A stretch of DNA of 64,000 nt from Flavobacterium sp. CF136 (GCF_000282055.1 NZ_AKJZ01000007.1:182089-246088); one strand, 5' to 3'. Shown: positions 53,598 through 63,213, counted from the first letter of the stretch. A program made the numbers and translations. Notes: generated by a model not told the origin, from the sequence alone.

Positions 53598-54659
53598 TTA
53601 AAAATTTCGCTGATCCAGTAACTCATGATACTTATCCGCAATAATCTTCATATTAATATCATAATTAGCATTTTCTTCCACAAATTTTCGGTTTTGAAGA
53701 ATCGCCTGATTTCGAGATTCAGGATTTTCAAAAGACCAAATGAGTTCTTCGGCAAGCATTTCGATATTATCTATTTCTATTAATTGTCCATTTTCCCGAT
53801 GTTTTATCCAACTCTGATTTCCCGGGATATCAGAAACTACCGGATAACAATTGCAGGCCATTGCTTCAAATAAAGAGGCCGAAACACCTTCGGTAATTGG
53901 CATGCTAATATAAATATTCGATTGTTGTAATAATTTTGGAAGTTCCGTATTCGGAATTCTTCCTGTAAAAATCACTTTAGTTTCTATTTGTAAATCTTTG
54001 GCTAAATCTTTTAAATGCTGTAATCTTGTTCCGTCACCAACAATAGTCAACAAAAAATCAATTCCTTTTTGGTTTAAAATAGAAAAGGCTTTTAAAATTG
54101 AATCATGTCGGTATTCTGGTTGAAGAGAACGGGTGACAATAGCTTCAATTTTGTTTGAATTGTTGATGAAAGGAGTGAAAAGCGATAAATCAATTCCTTT
54201 TGGCAAAACCAAAACTTTACTCATATCAACGCCAATTTCCTTCATCGAAATCGTCATTACAGGTCCCCAGGCATGAATTAAATATGCTTTTTTGAAAGCA
54301 TATTTCTGAATGAATTTCTTAAAAGGCAATAAAACCGAACCTTCAGGCCATAAATCAGTTCTTCCTTGCTGTGCAATCGCAATAGTTTTTCCGCCGGACA
54401 AAGCAGCTAAGAAACCGTAACTGGTTGTCCTTTCGGCAATAACCATATCTGGTTTTTCCTGTCGAATGATTTTGCGAATAGCAATTGGAGAAAAGAAATA
54501 TTCTGCAATCCGTTTGAAACGGTTGAGTTTTGTGTTATTTGGAGTTTTAAGTTCCCAGGTTATAATTTCAAAATCGCCAAATTCTTTCAACCCTTTTATC
54601 CACGTTATAGCATCAGCGCGGTAGGATTCTCCTAAAAAAAGTATTTTTCTTTTTTTCAT
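53598..54659 (-). CDS. Family 4 (GT-B) glycosyltransferase
   Basis: 353 residues. The C-terminal group-1 domain is clear: EAIVTRSLQPEYRHDSILKAFSIL, LTIVGDGTRLQHLKDLA, KVIFTGRIPNTELPKLLQQSNIYISMPITEGVSASLFEAMACNCYPVVSD. This has the E-x7-E-like nucleotide-sugar site in EGVSASLFEAMA. The N-terminal domain has the RKILFLGESYRADAITWIKG opening. Cytosolic-face enzyme for a surface glycan. Single gene. Confidence 0.9.
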   Translation of the reverse strand: MKKRKILFLGESYRADAITWIKGLKEFGDFEIITWELKTPNNTKLNRFKRIAEYFFSPIAIRKIIRQEKPDMVIAERTTSYGFLAALSGGKTIAIAQQGRTDLWPEGSVLLPFKKFIQKYAFKKAYLIHAWGPVMTISMKEIGVDMSKVLVLPKGIDLSLFTPFINNSNKIEAIVTRSLQPEYRHDSILKAFSILNQKGIDFLLTIVGDGTRLQHLKDLAKDLQIETKVIFTGRIPNTELPKLLQQSNIYISMPITEGVSASLFEAMACNCYPVVSDIPGNQSWIKHRENGQLIEIDNIEMLAEELIWSFENPESRNQAILQNRKFVEENANYDINMKIIADKYHELLDQRNF

Positions 54660-54700
54660 TTGGCAAACTTAATTTACTTTTTCGTAAATAAAAATATGTT

Positions 54701-54752
54701 TTTTGCCACGAATATCACGAATTCACTCAAATTAATTAGTGAAATTCGTGGC
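54701..54752. repeat. GCCACGAAT...ATTCGTGGC inverted repeat
   Basis: GCCACGAAT at the left pairs with ATTCGTGGC at the right, and TTCAC with GTGAA inside. Same family as 38768-38851 and 55526-55631. Confidence 0.6.
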
Positions 54753-54760
54753 GGAAAATT

Positions 54761-55438
54761 TTAAAGTTCATCAGTGTCTAAAGCACGGTTTATGAATTCG
54801 TTTAAAGGTTTCAATGCAATTAATTTCTGGCTCATTTTAGCAACAAAATCTTTTTGAGTCACTTCTTTAATGTCATATTTTTGAGTAGCAATAAAACTTT
54901 TTAATTTTAAAAATTCAATTGCAGGATGCTCTTTTTCATAACCCCGAGGTGGATTTTTAAGCGAATTATTTTCGTTTATATCTAAGTTTCCAAATTCTTT
55001 TTTAAAGTTTTTATTACCTAAAATTTCTTCTAAGTCCTCATGGAAAAATGCAATCTCTTTACGTACTTTTTTTAAATCATCAGGTTCAGGAGAGTAAAAT
55101 CCTCCGGCAATAAAACTGGCACCTTTTTCTATATGCACATAATATCCTGCACGATTTAAACCTTTAATGCCACCGGATATCCAAATACCTAAATGTGCTT
55201 TGTAAGGAGATTTATCTTTAGAAAATCGAATATCACGGTTGATTCTAAACGTACAGTTTTTAACTTCAAGCAATTCTAATGAAGGATCTAATGGCTTCAT
55301 CACATCCAGAAAATCACTCACCAATTGGTGATAATCTTTTTTGAAGATTTCGTATCGTTTTTTATTATCCTGAAACCAGTCTCTGTTGTTGTTGGCTTTT
55401 AAATCGTCTAAAAATTGCAATGATTCTTTCGTTAGCAT
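54761..55438 (-). CDS. DUF2461-family protein
   Basis: 225 residues: SLQFLDDLKANNNRDWFQDNKKRYEIFKKDY, CTFRINRDIRFSKDKSPYKAHLGIWI, GYYVHIEKGASFIAGGFYSPEPDDLKKVRKEI are the family hallmarks. Cytosolic, no signal. Function undescribed. On the same strand as recF but 199 bases downstream of it, with an interspersed repeat between. Confidence 0.93.
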   Translation of the reverse strand: MLTKESLQFLDDLKANNNRDWFQDNKKRYEIFKKDYHQLVSDFLDVMKPLDPSLELLEVKNCTFRINRDIRFSKDKSPYKAHLGIWISGGIKGLNRAGYYVHIEKGASFIAGGFYSPEPDDLKKVRKEIAFFHEDLEEILGNKNFKKEFGNLDINENNSLKNPPRGYEKEHPAIEFLKLKSFIATQKYDIKEVTQKDFVAKMSQKLIALKPLNEFINRALDTDEL

Positions 55439-55525
55439 ATTTCGGTATTTATTGCAGTTATTTTTAATTTCTTCCGCTAAATTAATAATTTCTCTTTTAG
55501 GAGAGGTGTTAAGTTTGTCGTGAAT

Positions 55526-55631
55526 TGTACTAATTTACACAAATTAAGGCTTGTTAAAAATTTATTTCAGAGAATTCATCAACAAACTGAACAGAAAAAA
55601 AATTAGTGATAATTTGTGTAATTCGTGGCGA
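55526..55631. repeat. AATTTACACAAATT/ATTCGTGGC repeat block between recF and the DUF2461 gene
   Basis: ATTGTACTAATTTACACAAATT on the left pairs imperfectly with AATTTGTGTAATTCGTGGC on the right. It is the third member of the CACGAATT family in this window. Confidence 0.5.
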
Positions 55632-55637
55632 AAAAAA

Positions 55638-56717
55638 TCACAAATTAAATATTTTATAACTCTGATGTGTCGATTTTACAATCGTTTCTGTACGTTCCGG
55701 ATGCGTGTCTGAAATAAAAAGCTGTCCGAAAGTTTCACTATTTACCATTTCGATAATTTTAGAAACACGGGTTTCGTCTAATTTGTCAAAAATATCATCA
55801 AAAAGTAAAAGTGGTTTTACACCGCTTTGTTTTTTCAGAAATTCAAACTGAGCCAATTTTAAGGCTATCAAAAATGATTTTTGCTGACCTTGTGATCCGA
55901 ATTTTTTTATTGGATGTGAATCAATTTCAAAAGACAAATCATCTTTATGGATACCTGAAGTTGTATAATGTAATGCACGGTCCTTATTGATACTTTCTTC
56001 TAAAAGAGTCAATAGATCTTTTTCGAATAAATGACTTTCGTAAACCAATTGCACCGTTTCTTCAGATCCTGTTATCGCTTGGTGATGGATATTAAATATA
56101 GGTATGAATTGTTCCAGGAATTCTTTTCTTTTTTCGAAAATCGATTTCCCAAAAACATTTAATTGTTCATTATATATAGATAAAGTGTCGTTGTCAAAAG
56201 TGTGGTTCAGAGCAAAATATTTCAGCAGCGCATTTCGCTGTACAATTACTTTTTGATATTGAATAAGCTGATGTAAATAAGTCGAATCTAGTTGTGAGAT
56301 TACGCTGTCCATGAATTTACGGCGTGTTTCGCTTCCTTCAACAATTAAATCACGATCAGCCGGAGAAATAATTACAAGTGGAATAAATCCGATATGGTCT
56401 GAAAATTTATCGTAAGCCTTACCGTTTCTTTTTAGTACTTTTTTCTGTCCTTTTTTTAAACTGCAGACAATCTGCTCCATTCTGTCATTTTTTTCTAATT
56501 CCGCATCAATTACAAAAAACTCTTCTCCGTGTTTGATATTTTGAACTGCCAATGGATTAAAATAACTTTTTCCGTACGCTAAATGATAGATTGCATCGAG
56601 CACATTGGTTTTGCCAATTCCGTTTTTGCCGACAAAACAATTGATCTTGCGGTCGAAATCAAAGCTGACTTCGGAAAAATTTTTATAATTGAATAAAGAA
56701 ATCTTGTTTAAATGCAT
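55638..56717 (-). CDS. recF: DNA replication/repair protein RecF
   Basis: 359 residues, an SMC-like ATPase that loads RecA at gaps. Walker A is GKNGIGKTN (30-38), the signature is [20 protein letters not shown] and Walker B with D-loop is [18 protein letters not shown]-terminal [19 protein letters not shown] is typical. Divergent from the TPR protein gene; dnaA/dnaN are not nearby, so it is not in an origin cluster. Confidence 0.95.
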   Translation of the reverse strand: MHLNKISLFNYKNFSEVSFDFDRKINCFVGKNGIGKTNVLDAIYHLAYGKSYFNPLAVQNIKHGEEFFVIDAELEKNDRMEQIVCSLKKGQKKVLKRNGKAYDKFSDHIGFIPLVIISPADRDLIVEGSETRRKFMDSVISQLDSTYLHQLIQYQKVIVQRNALLKYFALNHTFDNDTLSIYNEQLNVFGKSIFEKRKEFLEQFIPIFNIHHQAITGSEETVQLVYESHLFEKDLLTLLEESINKDRALHYTTSGIHKDDLSFEIDSHPIKKFGSQGQQKSFLIALKLAQFEFLKKQSGVKPLLLFDDIFDKLDETRVSKIIEMVNSETFGQLFISDTHPERTETIVKSTHQSYKIFNL

Positions 56718-56960
56718 TTTTAAGGAGCTGTAATGATAAAATTCAATGTTTTTGGAACATCAAAAATTAGAGGGTGCAAATTATTGAAAAATATCGATAT
56801 AAAAGGCTTTTAGCGTGTTTCAGGATGAATTATTTTACGCCTGAAAGGAAAGGAGTTACGATTATTGAAATTATTTTTTTTAAAATAGATATAAAATTGA
56901 TTTTTTTTACGTCGGTTTCAATAAAAATTTTATTTTTGCCGTTCACTAAATTAATTTTAA

Positions 56961-57740
56961 ATGGCTACTTACAATAAAAGAGGATATAAGACACCAAAGG
57001 AAAAGGAAGTTAAAGAAGTAAATGAAGAGCAACAGGTAATTATTGACGAAAAAGACAGTACAACAGCTGGTGTTTTTTCAAAATTAGATGAGACTGCTTC
57101 AAAAACTGAGGATTGGGTGGCTAAAAATCAAAAAATCATTATTGGTTTAGTTGCTGGTATTGCGATTGCCACTATTGGATATTTGGCTTACCAAAAATTT
57201 ATTGAAACTCCAAAACAAGATGAGGCTGCAAACGAAATGTTTGTTGCTCAGCAAAATTTTAAGCAAGCAACTGAAGGTGTGGCAAGCGATTCATTATATA
57301 AATTGGCTTTGAATGGTTCTGAAGGGAAATTCGGATTCGTTCAGATTGCTGACCAATATTCAGGAACAGATGCCGGAAATTTAGCAAACTATTATGCTGG
57401 TATGGCATATTTGAATACTGGTAAATTTGATGAAGCAATTAAATATTTAGGAGAATTTAAATCTGAGGATTTGATTTTAAGTGCTTTGGCAAAAGGTGCA
57501 ATTGGAGATGCTTACTCTCAAAAAAACCAACAAAAAGAAGCTTTAGACTATTATGTAAAAGCTGCTGAATCTAACAAAAATGATTTTACAACGCCTCGTT
57601 TCTTGCTAAAAGCCGGTAAAACTGCTTTAGCTTTAGGTCAGAAAGAAGATGCTTTGAAATATTTTACAGATATTAAAGAAAACTTCGATGGAACTCCAGA
57701 AGCAGCTTCTGTTGATGTATTGATTGGATTAGCGCAATAA
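56961..57740 (+). CDS. TPR-repeat membrane protein (YfgM-like)
   Basis: 259 residues. A charged cytoplasmic segment (1-55) precedes one membrane helix (about 59-77, IIIGLVAGIAIATIGYLAY). A periplasmic TPR domain follows (NLANYYAGMAYLNTGKFDEAIKYLGEFK, AIGDAYSQKNQQKEALDYYVKAAE, FLLKAGKTALALGQKEDALKYFTDI). The topology resembles YfgM, a chaperone-network protein at the Sec translocon. Candidate -7 box TATTTTTG at 56931-56938. Precedes ribH in the same direction. Confidence 0.88.
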   Translation: MATYNKRGYKTPKEKEVKEVNEEQQVIIDEKDSTTAGVFSKLDETASKTEDWVAKNQKIIIGLVAGIAIATIGYLAYQKFIETPKQDEAANEMFVAQQNFKQATEGVASDSLYKLALNGSEGKFGFVQIADQYSGTDAGNLANYYAGMAYLNTGKFDEAIKYLGEFKSEDLILSALAKGAIGDAYSQKNQQKEALDYYVKAAESNKNDFTTPRFLLKAGKTALALGQKEDALKYFTDIKENFDGTPEAASVDVLIGLAQ

Positions 57741-57747
57741 TAAAATT

Positions 57748-57822
57748 TATAGAGTTCAGATTTTAGATTTTAGATTCGTATTTTAGCAATCTGAAATCTA
57801 TACTCTAAAATCTAAAATATAA
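57748..57822. repeat. AGATTTTAGATT inverted repeat between the TPR gene and ribH
   Basis: TTCAGATTTTAGATTTTAGATT on the left mirrors AATCTGAAATC and CTCTAAAATCTAAAAT on the right, giving several possible hairpins. It is simple-sequence derived. Confidence 0.6.
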
Positions 57823-57824
57823 AG

Positions 57825-58397
57825 ATGGCTACTGAAAATAAAAATTTATCAGAATACGATAAAAACACAATCCCAAATGCGAAAGACTTTCGATTTGGGA
57901 TTGTTGTTTCTGAATGGAATGAAACCATAACCGAAGGACTTTATAATGGCGCTTTCGATGCATTAATAGATTGCGAAGTTCCTGCTCAACAAATTATCCG
58001 TTGGAATGTCCCGGGAAGTTTTGAATTGATTTATGGTGCAAAAAAAATGTTGCAAACGCAAAATGTTGATGCAGTTATTGTTATTGGATGTGTAATTCAG
58101 GGACAAACCAAACATTTTGATTTTGTATGTGAAGGGGTTACACAAGGAATCAAAGATTTGAATGTTCAAACCGACATTCCTGTTATTTTTTGTGTACTTA
58201 CCGATAATAATATGCAGCAATCTATTGACAGAAGTGGAGGGATTCATGGAAACAAAGGAACCGAAGCGGCTATCGCTGCTATAAAAATGGCATATATTCG
58301 TCAACAGGCTTCCATGTCACATCCGTTTATTCAGCCTTTGCTGTCTTCCGGTGCAATTCAGATTGAGGAAACTCCTGTAAAAATAGAGAACGAATAA
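57825..58397 (+). CDS. ribH: 6,7-dimethyl-8-ribityllumazine synthase RibH
   Basis: 190 residues; forms the riboflavin precursor from butanone phosphate and the pyrimidinedione. The substrate-stacking Trp31 (SEWNETIT), WNVPGSFEL, GCVIQGQTKHFDFV with catalytic His97, and SGGIHGNKGTEAA are all present. The C-terminal extension after IRQQAS (about 20 residues) is longer than in compact homologues. A terminator follows; no FMN riboswitch is seen. Confidence 0.96.
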   Translation: MATENKNLSEYDKNTIPNAKDFRFGIVVSEWNETITEGLYNGAFDALIDCEVPAQQIIRWNVPGSFELIYGAKKMLQTQNVDAVIVIGCVIQGQTKHFDFVCEGVTQGIKDLNVQTDIPVIFCVLTDNNMQQSIDRSGGIHGNKGTEAAIAAIKMAYIRQQASMSHPFIQPLLSSGAIQIEETPVKIENE

Positions 58398-58421
58398 AAC
58401 ACAATTGTTTTAAAAATACTA

Positions 58422-58462
58422 AAACCTGTACTGTGTAAAAATAGTATAGGTTTTTTGTTTTT
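58422..58462 (+). terminator. Terminator after ribH
   Basis: AAAACCTGTACT (58422-58433) and AGTATAGGTTTT (58444-58455) with one wobble, then further T. Confidence 0.85.
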
Positions 58463-58609
58463 TTTATGACTGATGAAATTCTAAAACCCGATAGAAATTC
58501 ATTAAATTTGTACATCTTTGTTTTAAAAACAGAAACATAATAATAGTATATATCTGAGATTTTACAATACGTTGAATTAAAGATTAAACCTTAAAACTTA
58601 AATTTTTTA

Positions 58610-60496
58610 ATGTCGAGTATCATTCAATTACTTCCTGATCATGTTGCTAATCAAATTGCCGCTGGAGAGGTGGTTCAAAGACCCGCTTCAGTTGTAAAAG
58701 AATTGTTGGAAAATGCCGTGGATGCAAAAGCTACCGACATTAAATTGATTATAAAAGATGCCGGAAAATCATTAGTTCAGGTTATTGATAATGGTTTAGG
58801 AATGAGTGTTACTGATGCCCGTATGTGTTTTGAACGTCATGCGACCTCAAAAATACGTCAGGCCGAAGATCTGTTTTCGCTTCATACAAAAGGTTTCCGC
58901 GGAGAAGCATTAGCATCTATTGCTGCGATTGCCCATATGGAAATGAAAACCAAACAGGATCAGGAAGAACTGGGAACGCACATCGTTATTGAAGGAAGTA
59001 AATTTATATCTCAGGAAGTTGCGGTTTTACCAAAAGGGACTTCGTTTGCCGTTAAAAATTTATTTTTTAATATTCCGGCCAGACGTAACTTTTTAAAGTC
59101 GGATACAGTCGAATTTCGCCATGTTATGGATGAGTTTCAACGTGTAGCTTTGGCACATCCGAATATTCATTTTACTTTTTATCATAATGGAAGTGAAATG
59201 TATAATTTGCCAATTTCTAATTTTCGTCAGCGAATTGTTGGTATTTTTTCAGGGAAAACGAATGAGAAATTAGTTCCTGTAAACGAAGAAACAGAAATTA
59301 TCAGTATTCAGGGATTTGTTTGTAAACCCGAATTTTCCAAAAAAAACAGGGGAGAACAGTTTTTCTTTGTAAACGATCGTTTTATAAAAAGCGGCTATTT
59401 GCATCATGCTGTTATGGCTGCATATGACGGACTATTAAAAGATGGTTGTCAGCCTAGTTATTTCTTATATCTTCAGGTTCCGCCAAATACAATTGATATC
59501 AACATCCATCCGACAAAAACAGAAATCAAGTTTGATGATGAACAAGCTTTATACGCTATTTTAAGAGCCTCAATCAAACATAGTTTAGGACAATTTAATG
59601 TTGCACCTGTTTTAGATTTTGATCGTGATGCTAATTTAGATACACCATATCATTATAAAGATCTGGAAGGTGAAACTCCGACGATACAGGTTGATGGAAC
59701 TTTTAATCCATTTACGGATGATAAAACAAATCAGCATTATTCCAAGTCAGGTTCTGCCTCAAGTTCGGGTTCCGGTTCTTATTCAGGTTATTCTAAAAGG
59801 GTTGAGCCAACAGCCAGTTGGGAAAGTTTATATATTGGTCTGGAAACCGATAGTATAGAAAGTTCACCTTTTACATTTGAAAATGAAGAAGTAACTTCGT
59901 CGTTGTTTAATGATGAAGATGTAGATCAGGCGATTCAGAAAACATATCAGATTCATAAAAAATATATTGTTTCGCCTATCAAATCAGGAATGGTAATTGT
60001 TGATCAGCAGCGTGCACATCAACGTATTTTGTATGAGCAATTCTTACTGAATATGACGGTAAATCAGGCTTCAAGCCAACAATTGTTATTCCCTTTGAAT
60101 TTGTTTTATACCTCTGTCGAAATGGAATTAATTGAAGAATTGAAACCTTCACTGGAAACAACAGGTTTTGTTTTTGAAGATGTTCAGACAGATCATGTTG
60201 TGATTTCCGGGATTCCCGTAAATATTACTGAAAGCGAAGTTTCTCTTGTAATTGAACAATTATTAAGTGATCTGCAGGACGGAATTCCGGCAAGCAGTTA
60301 TAGTCAGAATGATACTATTGCCAAATCGATGGCAAAAAGTTTAGCGGTTAAAACCGGATCTTATTTAACCGAAAAAGAACAGGATAATTTAGTAAACGGT
60401 TTGTTTGCCTGTAAAGATCCGAATATTTCACCTTTTCAAAAACCAACTTTCATCACCATGCGTGTTGAAGATATAGATAAAAAGTTTGCCTTATGA
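58610..60496 (+). CDS. mutL: DNA mismatch repair protein MutL
   Basis: 628 residues. The N-terminal GHKL ATPase is canonical: NQIAAGEVVQRPASVVKELLENAVDA, DNGLGM, RHATSKI, TKGFRGEALASIAA. A low-complexity Ser/Gly linker lies near 380-400. The C-terminal dimerisation domain (about 440-628) lacks the endonuclease signatures: DQHAxxE is DQQRAHQ, and the terminal CPHGRP motif is replaced by SPFQKP. The enzyme is therefore probably an ATPase/matchmaker without its own nicking activity. Overlaps the first rhomboid gene by four bases. Confidence 0.96.
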   Translation: MSSIIQLLPDHVANQIAAGEVVQRPASVVKELLENAVDAKATDIKLIIKDAGKSLVQVIDNGLGMSVTDARMCFERHATSKIRQAEDLFSLHTKGFRGEALASIAAIAHMEMKTKQDQEELGTHIVIEGSKFISQEVAVLPKGTSFAVKNLFFNIPARRNFLKSDTVEFRHVMDEFQRVALAHPNIHFTFYHNGSEMYNLPISNFRQRIVGIFSGKTNEKLVPVNEETEIISIQGFVCKPEFSKKNRGEQFFFVNDRFIKSGYLHHAVMAAYDGLLKDGCQPSYFLYLQVPPNTIDINIHPTKTEIKFDDEQALYAILRASIKHSLGQFNVAPVLDFDRDANLDTPYHYKDLEGETPTIQVDGTFNPFTDDKTNQHYSKSGSASSSGSGSYSGYSKRVEPTASWESLYIGLETDSIESSPFTFENEEVTSSLFNDEDVDQAIQKTYQIHKKYIVSPIKSGMVIVDQQRAHQRILYEQFLLNMTVNQASSQQLLFPLNLFYTSVEMELIEELKPSLETTGFVFEDVQTDHVVISGIPVNITESEVSLVIEQLLSDLQDGIPASSYSQNDTIAKSMAKSLAVKTGSYLTEKEQDNLVNGLFACKDPNISPFQKPTFITMRVEDIDKKFAL

Positions 60497-61242
60497 TGAA
60501 TATGACTCCCGTAGTAAAACAATTATTGATAATCAATATTATATTTTTTATTGGCGCACAGTTAGTACCTGTTTCTTATGAGTATTTTGCGCTTTTTTTT
60601 CCTCAAAATCCCGGATTTCAAATTTGGCAGCCTATTACCCATATGTTTATGCATGGTGGATTTGCTCATATTGCATTTAATATGTTTGCTTTATATTCGT
60701 TTGGTTCTACGCTGGAACATTTTTGGGGAGGAAAGAAATTTTTATTTTTCTATATTTCATGCGGATTAGGTGCAGCTTTGGTGAACTTTGCAGTTAATTA
60801 TTATTTTTATCAGGATGGTTTACATATTTTGGAATCCAGTGGATTAAATAGAACTGACATTTTGCAGATTTTAAGTGAGGGAAAGATTGACTCAAGATGG
60901 CAAGATATTTTGAGCGTATCTCAATATCAGCGTTTTACAGGGGCTTACTTTGGTACTGTTGTTGGGGCTTCTGGAGCTATTTATGGATTATTAGTTGCTT
61001 TTACTTTTATGTTCCCTAATGCAGAATTAGGTATAATGTTTATACCGATTCCAATAAAAGCAAAATATTTTGTTCCAATTTATATGTTGTTGTTTGATGG
61101 ATTCTTTGGTATTTTTGGAAATTCTCTTATGGGGATTGAGTCCGGAATAGCTCATTATGCTCATATTGGCGGTGCTTTATTTGGTTTTTTAATTATGTGG
61201 TATTGGAAAAAGAACCAGTTTAATAATAATCGTTGGAATTAA
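60493..61242 (+). CDS. Rhomboid intramembrane serine protease 1
   Basis: 249 residues, six membrane helices. Catalytic Ser in VVGASGAIYGLL and His in IAHYAHIGGALFGF; the L1-loop HMFMHGGFAHIAFNMFALYSFG block is intact. An insert of about 50 residues between helices 3 and 4 (EGKIDSRWQDILSVSQYQ) is larger than in GlpG. Its ATG overlaps the mutL stop (ATGA), so it is translationally coupled to mutL. Active by motif; substrates unknown. Confidence 0.93.
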   Translation: MMNMTPVVKQLLIINIIFFIGAQLVPVSYEYFALFFPQNPGFQIWQPITHMFMHGGFAHIAFNMFALYSFGSTLEHFWGGKKFLFFYISCGLGAALVNFAVNYYFYQDGLHILESSGLNRTDILQILSEGKIDSRWQDILSVSQYQRFTGAYFGTVVGASGAIYGLLVAFTFMFPNAELGIMFIPIPIKAKYFVPIYMLLFDGFFGIFGNSLMGIESGIAHYAHIGGALFGFLIMWYWKKNQFNNNRWN

Positions 61243-61286
61243 TTTTTAACTTTAAGTAATCAATAATAAAACCAAAGAAAGCTTTT

Positions 61287-62147
61287 ATGAATATTCTGGA
61301 CGATTTAAAACTGCAATATAAATTAGGAGGCATCGCGATACGTGTTATTTTTTGGAACATTGCTTGTTTCTTGATTTCGCTATTTTTTTATCAATTTTCT
61401 ATTGGCCAGTTTGATTTTCCAAATTGGTTGGCCTTGTCGTCTGATCCTACAGTTTTCTTATTTAAACCCTGGACATTTTTAACATATGCATTCTTTCATG
61501 ACGGATTTTTGCATTTGTTGTTTAATATGATGGTTTTAAATTTTGCAAGCCAGTTATTTTTAACCTTTTTTACCCAAAAGCAATATTTAGGATTGTATAT
61601 TTTAGCTGCTATTTTTTCCGGGGCTGTATTTGCTTTGAGTTATTATTTTCTAAATTATTCAGCCTCTATTGTTGGTGCTTCAGCTGCAATTATGGCAATT
61701 TTAGTAGCTACGACTACTTATCAGCCCTTAATGAATGTTCGATTGCTATTGATTGGAAATGTAAAATTATGGCATATTACAGCAGTAATTTTAATTTTAG
61801 ATTTGATGCAGTTGAGGTTGGGTAATATGGGTGGACATATTTCACATCTGGCAGGAGCTGTTTTTGGCTTTATTTTTATTAAATTGCTCCAAAATGGAAC
61901 AGATTTGAGCTTAATAGTTTCTAAAATATTAGATTTCTTTATAAATTTATTTAAAAAATCACCAACACCCCCTTTCAAAAAAGTTCATAAAAATTATAAA
62001 AAACCTACACAGACAACCACATCAAGAATTGTTACGAAAGATAAAACGCAACAGCAAATTGATGAAATTTTAGACAAGATTAGCCAATCTGGTTATGATT
62101 GTCTGACAAAAGAAGAAAAGGAATTTTTGTTCAAAGCAGGAAAATAA
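61287..62147 (+). CDS. Rhomboid-family protein 2 with C-terminal DUF6576-type extension
   Basis: 286 residues. The membrane part has TYAFFHDGFLHLLFNMMVLNFAS, catalytic Ser in IVGASAAIMAIL and His in GGHISHLAGAVFGF. The usual GASG is GASA here; the Ser and His are kept, so activity is likely. A basic cytoplasmic linker and a helical tail (QQIDEILDKISQSGYDCLTKEEKEFLFKAG) match the small extension domain I know as DUF6576. Follows rhomboid 1 by 44 bases. Confidence 0.9.
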   Translation: MNILDDLKLQYKLGGIAIRVIFWNIACFLISLFFYQFSIGQFDFPNWLALSSDPTVFLFKPWTFLTYAFFHDGFLHLLFNMMVLNFASQLFLTFFTQKQYLGLYILAAIFSGAVFALSYYFLNYSASIVGASAAIMAILVATTTYQPLMNVRLLLIGNVKLWHITAVILILDLMQLRLGNMGGHISHLAGAVFGFIFIKLLQNGTDLSLIVSKILDFFINLFKKSPTPPFKKVHKNYKKPTQTTTSRIVTKDKTQQQIDEILDKISQSGYDCLTKEEKEFLFKAGK

Positions 62148-62165
62148 TCCGGTAATTAAGACAAT

Positions 62166-63212
62166 ATGAAGAACCTGTCGTGGTTTAATAAAATAATGTT
62201 CTTTTTGAATATAATACTGACTGTATTGACTTTTAGTATCTATATTTTGCCATTTTTAGCGCCCAAAAGTTTTCCTCTGCTTTCGGTATTAACACTCTTT
62301 ATGCCGGCCTTTTTTGTGCTAAACGGAATGTTCTTTATTTATTGGGCGATTCAGTTTAAAAAGCGCCTTATTTTGTCTGGTCTGGTTCTGCTGACAGGTA
62401 TTACATTTATTAATAAATTCTATAAAATAACAGGTAAAGAATATATAGAAGACGAAAAAGATTTTTCAGTAATGAGTTATAATGTACGTCTTTTTAATGT
62501 TTTTAAATGGTTAGATCGAGATGACATACCGTCAAATATTAAAGCTTTTATAGATGAAAAAGATCCTGATATTCTTTGTATTCAGGAATATTCCAATTCA
62601 GCTCATCTTGATTTAAAAGTTTATCCGCATCGTTATATTTTTATTGATGGAAACCAGATAAAGACCGGGCAGGCTATTTTTTCGAAATTTCCTATTATAT
62701 ATGAAGGAAATATTGTTTTTCCCAAGTCAGATAATAATGTGATTTATGCCGATATAAAGCGAGGAAAAGACATTATACGTGTTTATAACATGCACTTGCA
62801 GTCCATTAAGATTTCTCCTGATGTAAATGAAATTTCAAATGATATTGATAATGTTAATCAACAAAAATCACAACTTATTTATAACAGAATAAGTAAAGGA
62901 TTCAGGCAGCAGCAGGAACAGGCGGAAATCTTTAAGGAAAATATAAAGCAATGTAAAAATCCAATTATTATTTGTGGAGATATGAATAATAGTCCATTTT
63001 CATATGTGTATCGAAGCATAAAAGGAAAACTGAAAGATACCTTCGAAGAAGCCGGGAAAGGTTTTGGAGCAACATATAAATTCCGCTATTATCCGGCGAG
63101 AATTGATTATATTTTTACAGACAGTAAAATGAAAGTAAAACAATTTGAAAGTTTTTCTGATTTCGAAAATTCAGATCATTATCCAATCATGGCGAGGCTT
63201 TCTATCGAATAA
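62166..63212 (+). CDS. Membrane-anchored endonuclease/exonuclease/phosphatase (EEP) family protein
   Basis: 348 residues: two to three N-terminal membrane helices (about 8-85), then an EEP domain. The catalytic residues are in VMSYNVRLFNVF (Asn), LCIQEYS (Glu), YNMHLQS, ICGDMNNSP (Asp/Asn) and the final NSDHYPIMARL (Asp-His). The fold includes DNases, sphingomyelinases and phosphoinositide phosphatases; the exported membrane form suggests a phosphodiesterase of the envelope. Follows rhomboid 2 by 18 bases, so probably one operon from mutL onward. Confidence 0.9.
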   Translation: MKNLSWFNKIMFFLNIILTVLTFSIYILPFLAPKSFPLLSVLTLFMPAFFVLNGMFFIYWAIQFKKRLILSGLVLLTGITFINKFYKITGKEYIEDEKDFSVMSYNVRLFNVFKWLDRDDIPSNIKAFIDEKDPDILCIQEYSNSAHLDLKVYPHRYIFIDGNQIKTGQAIFSKFPIIYEGNIVFPKSDNNVIYADIKRGKDIIRVYNMHLQSIKISPDVNEISNDIDNVNQQKSQLIYNRISKGFRQQQEQAEIFKENIKQCKNPIIICGDMNNSPFSYVYRSIKGKLKDTFEEAGKGFGATYKFRYYPARIDYIFTDSKMKVKQFESFSDFENSDHYPIMARLSIE

Positions 63213-63213
63213 A

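Noticed and set aside
58398..58609. Possible FMN riboswitch or small RNA near ribH
   Set aside because: Only a terminator hairpin is seen; no RFN-element core, and the region is downstream of ribH.
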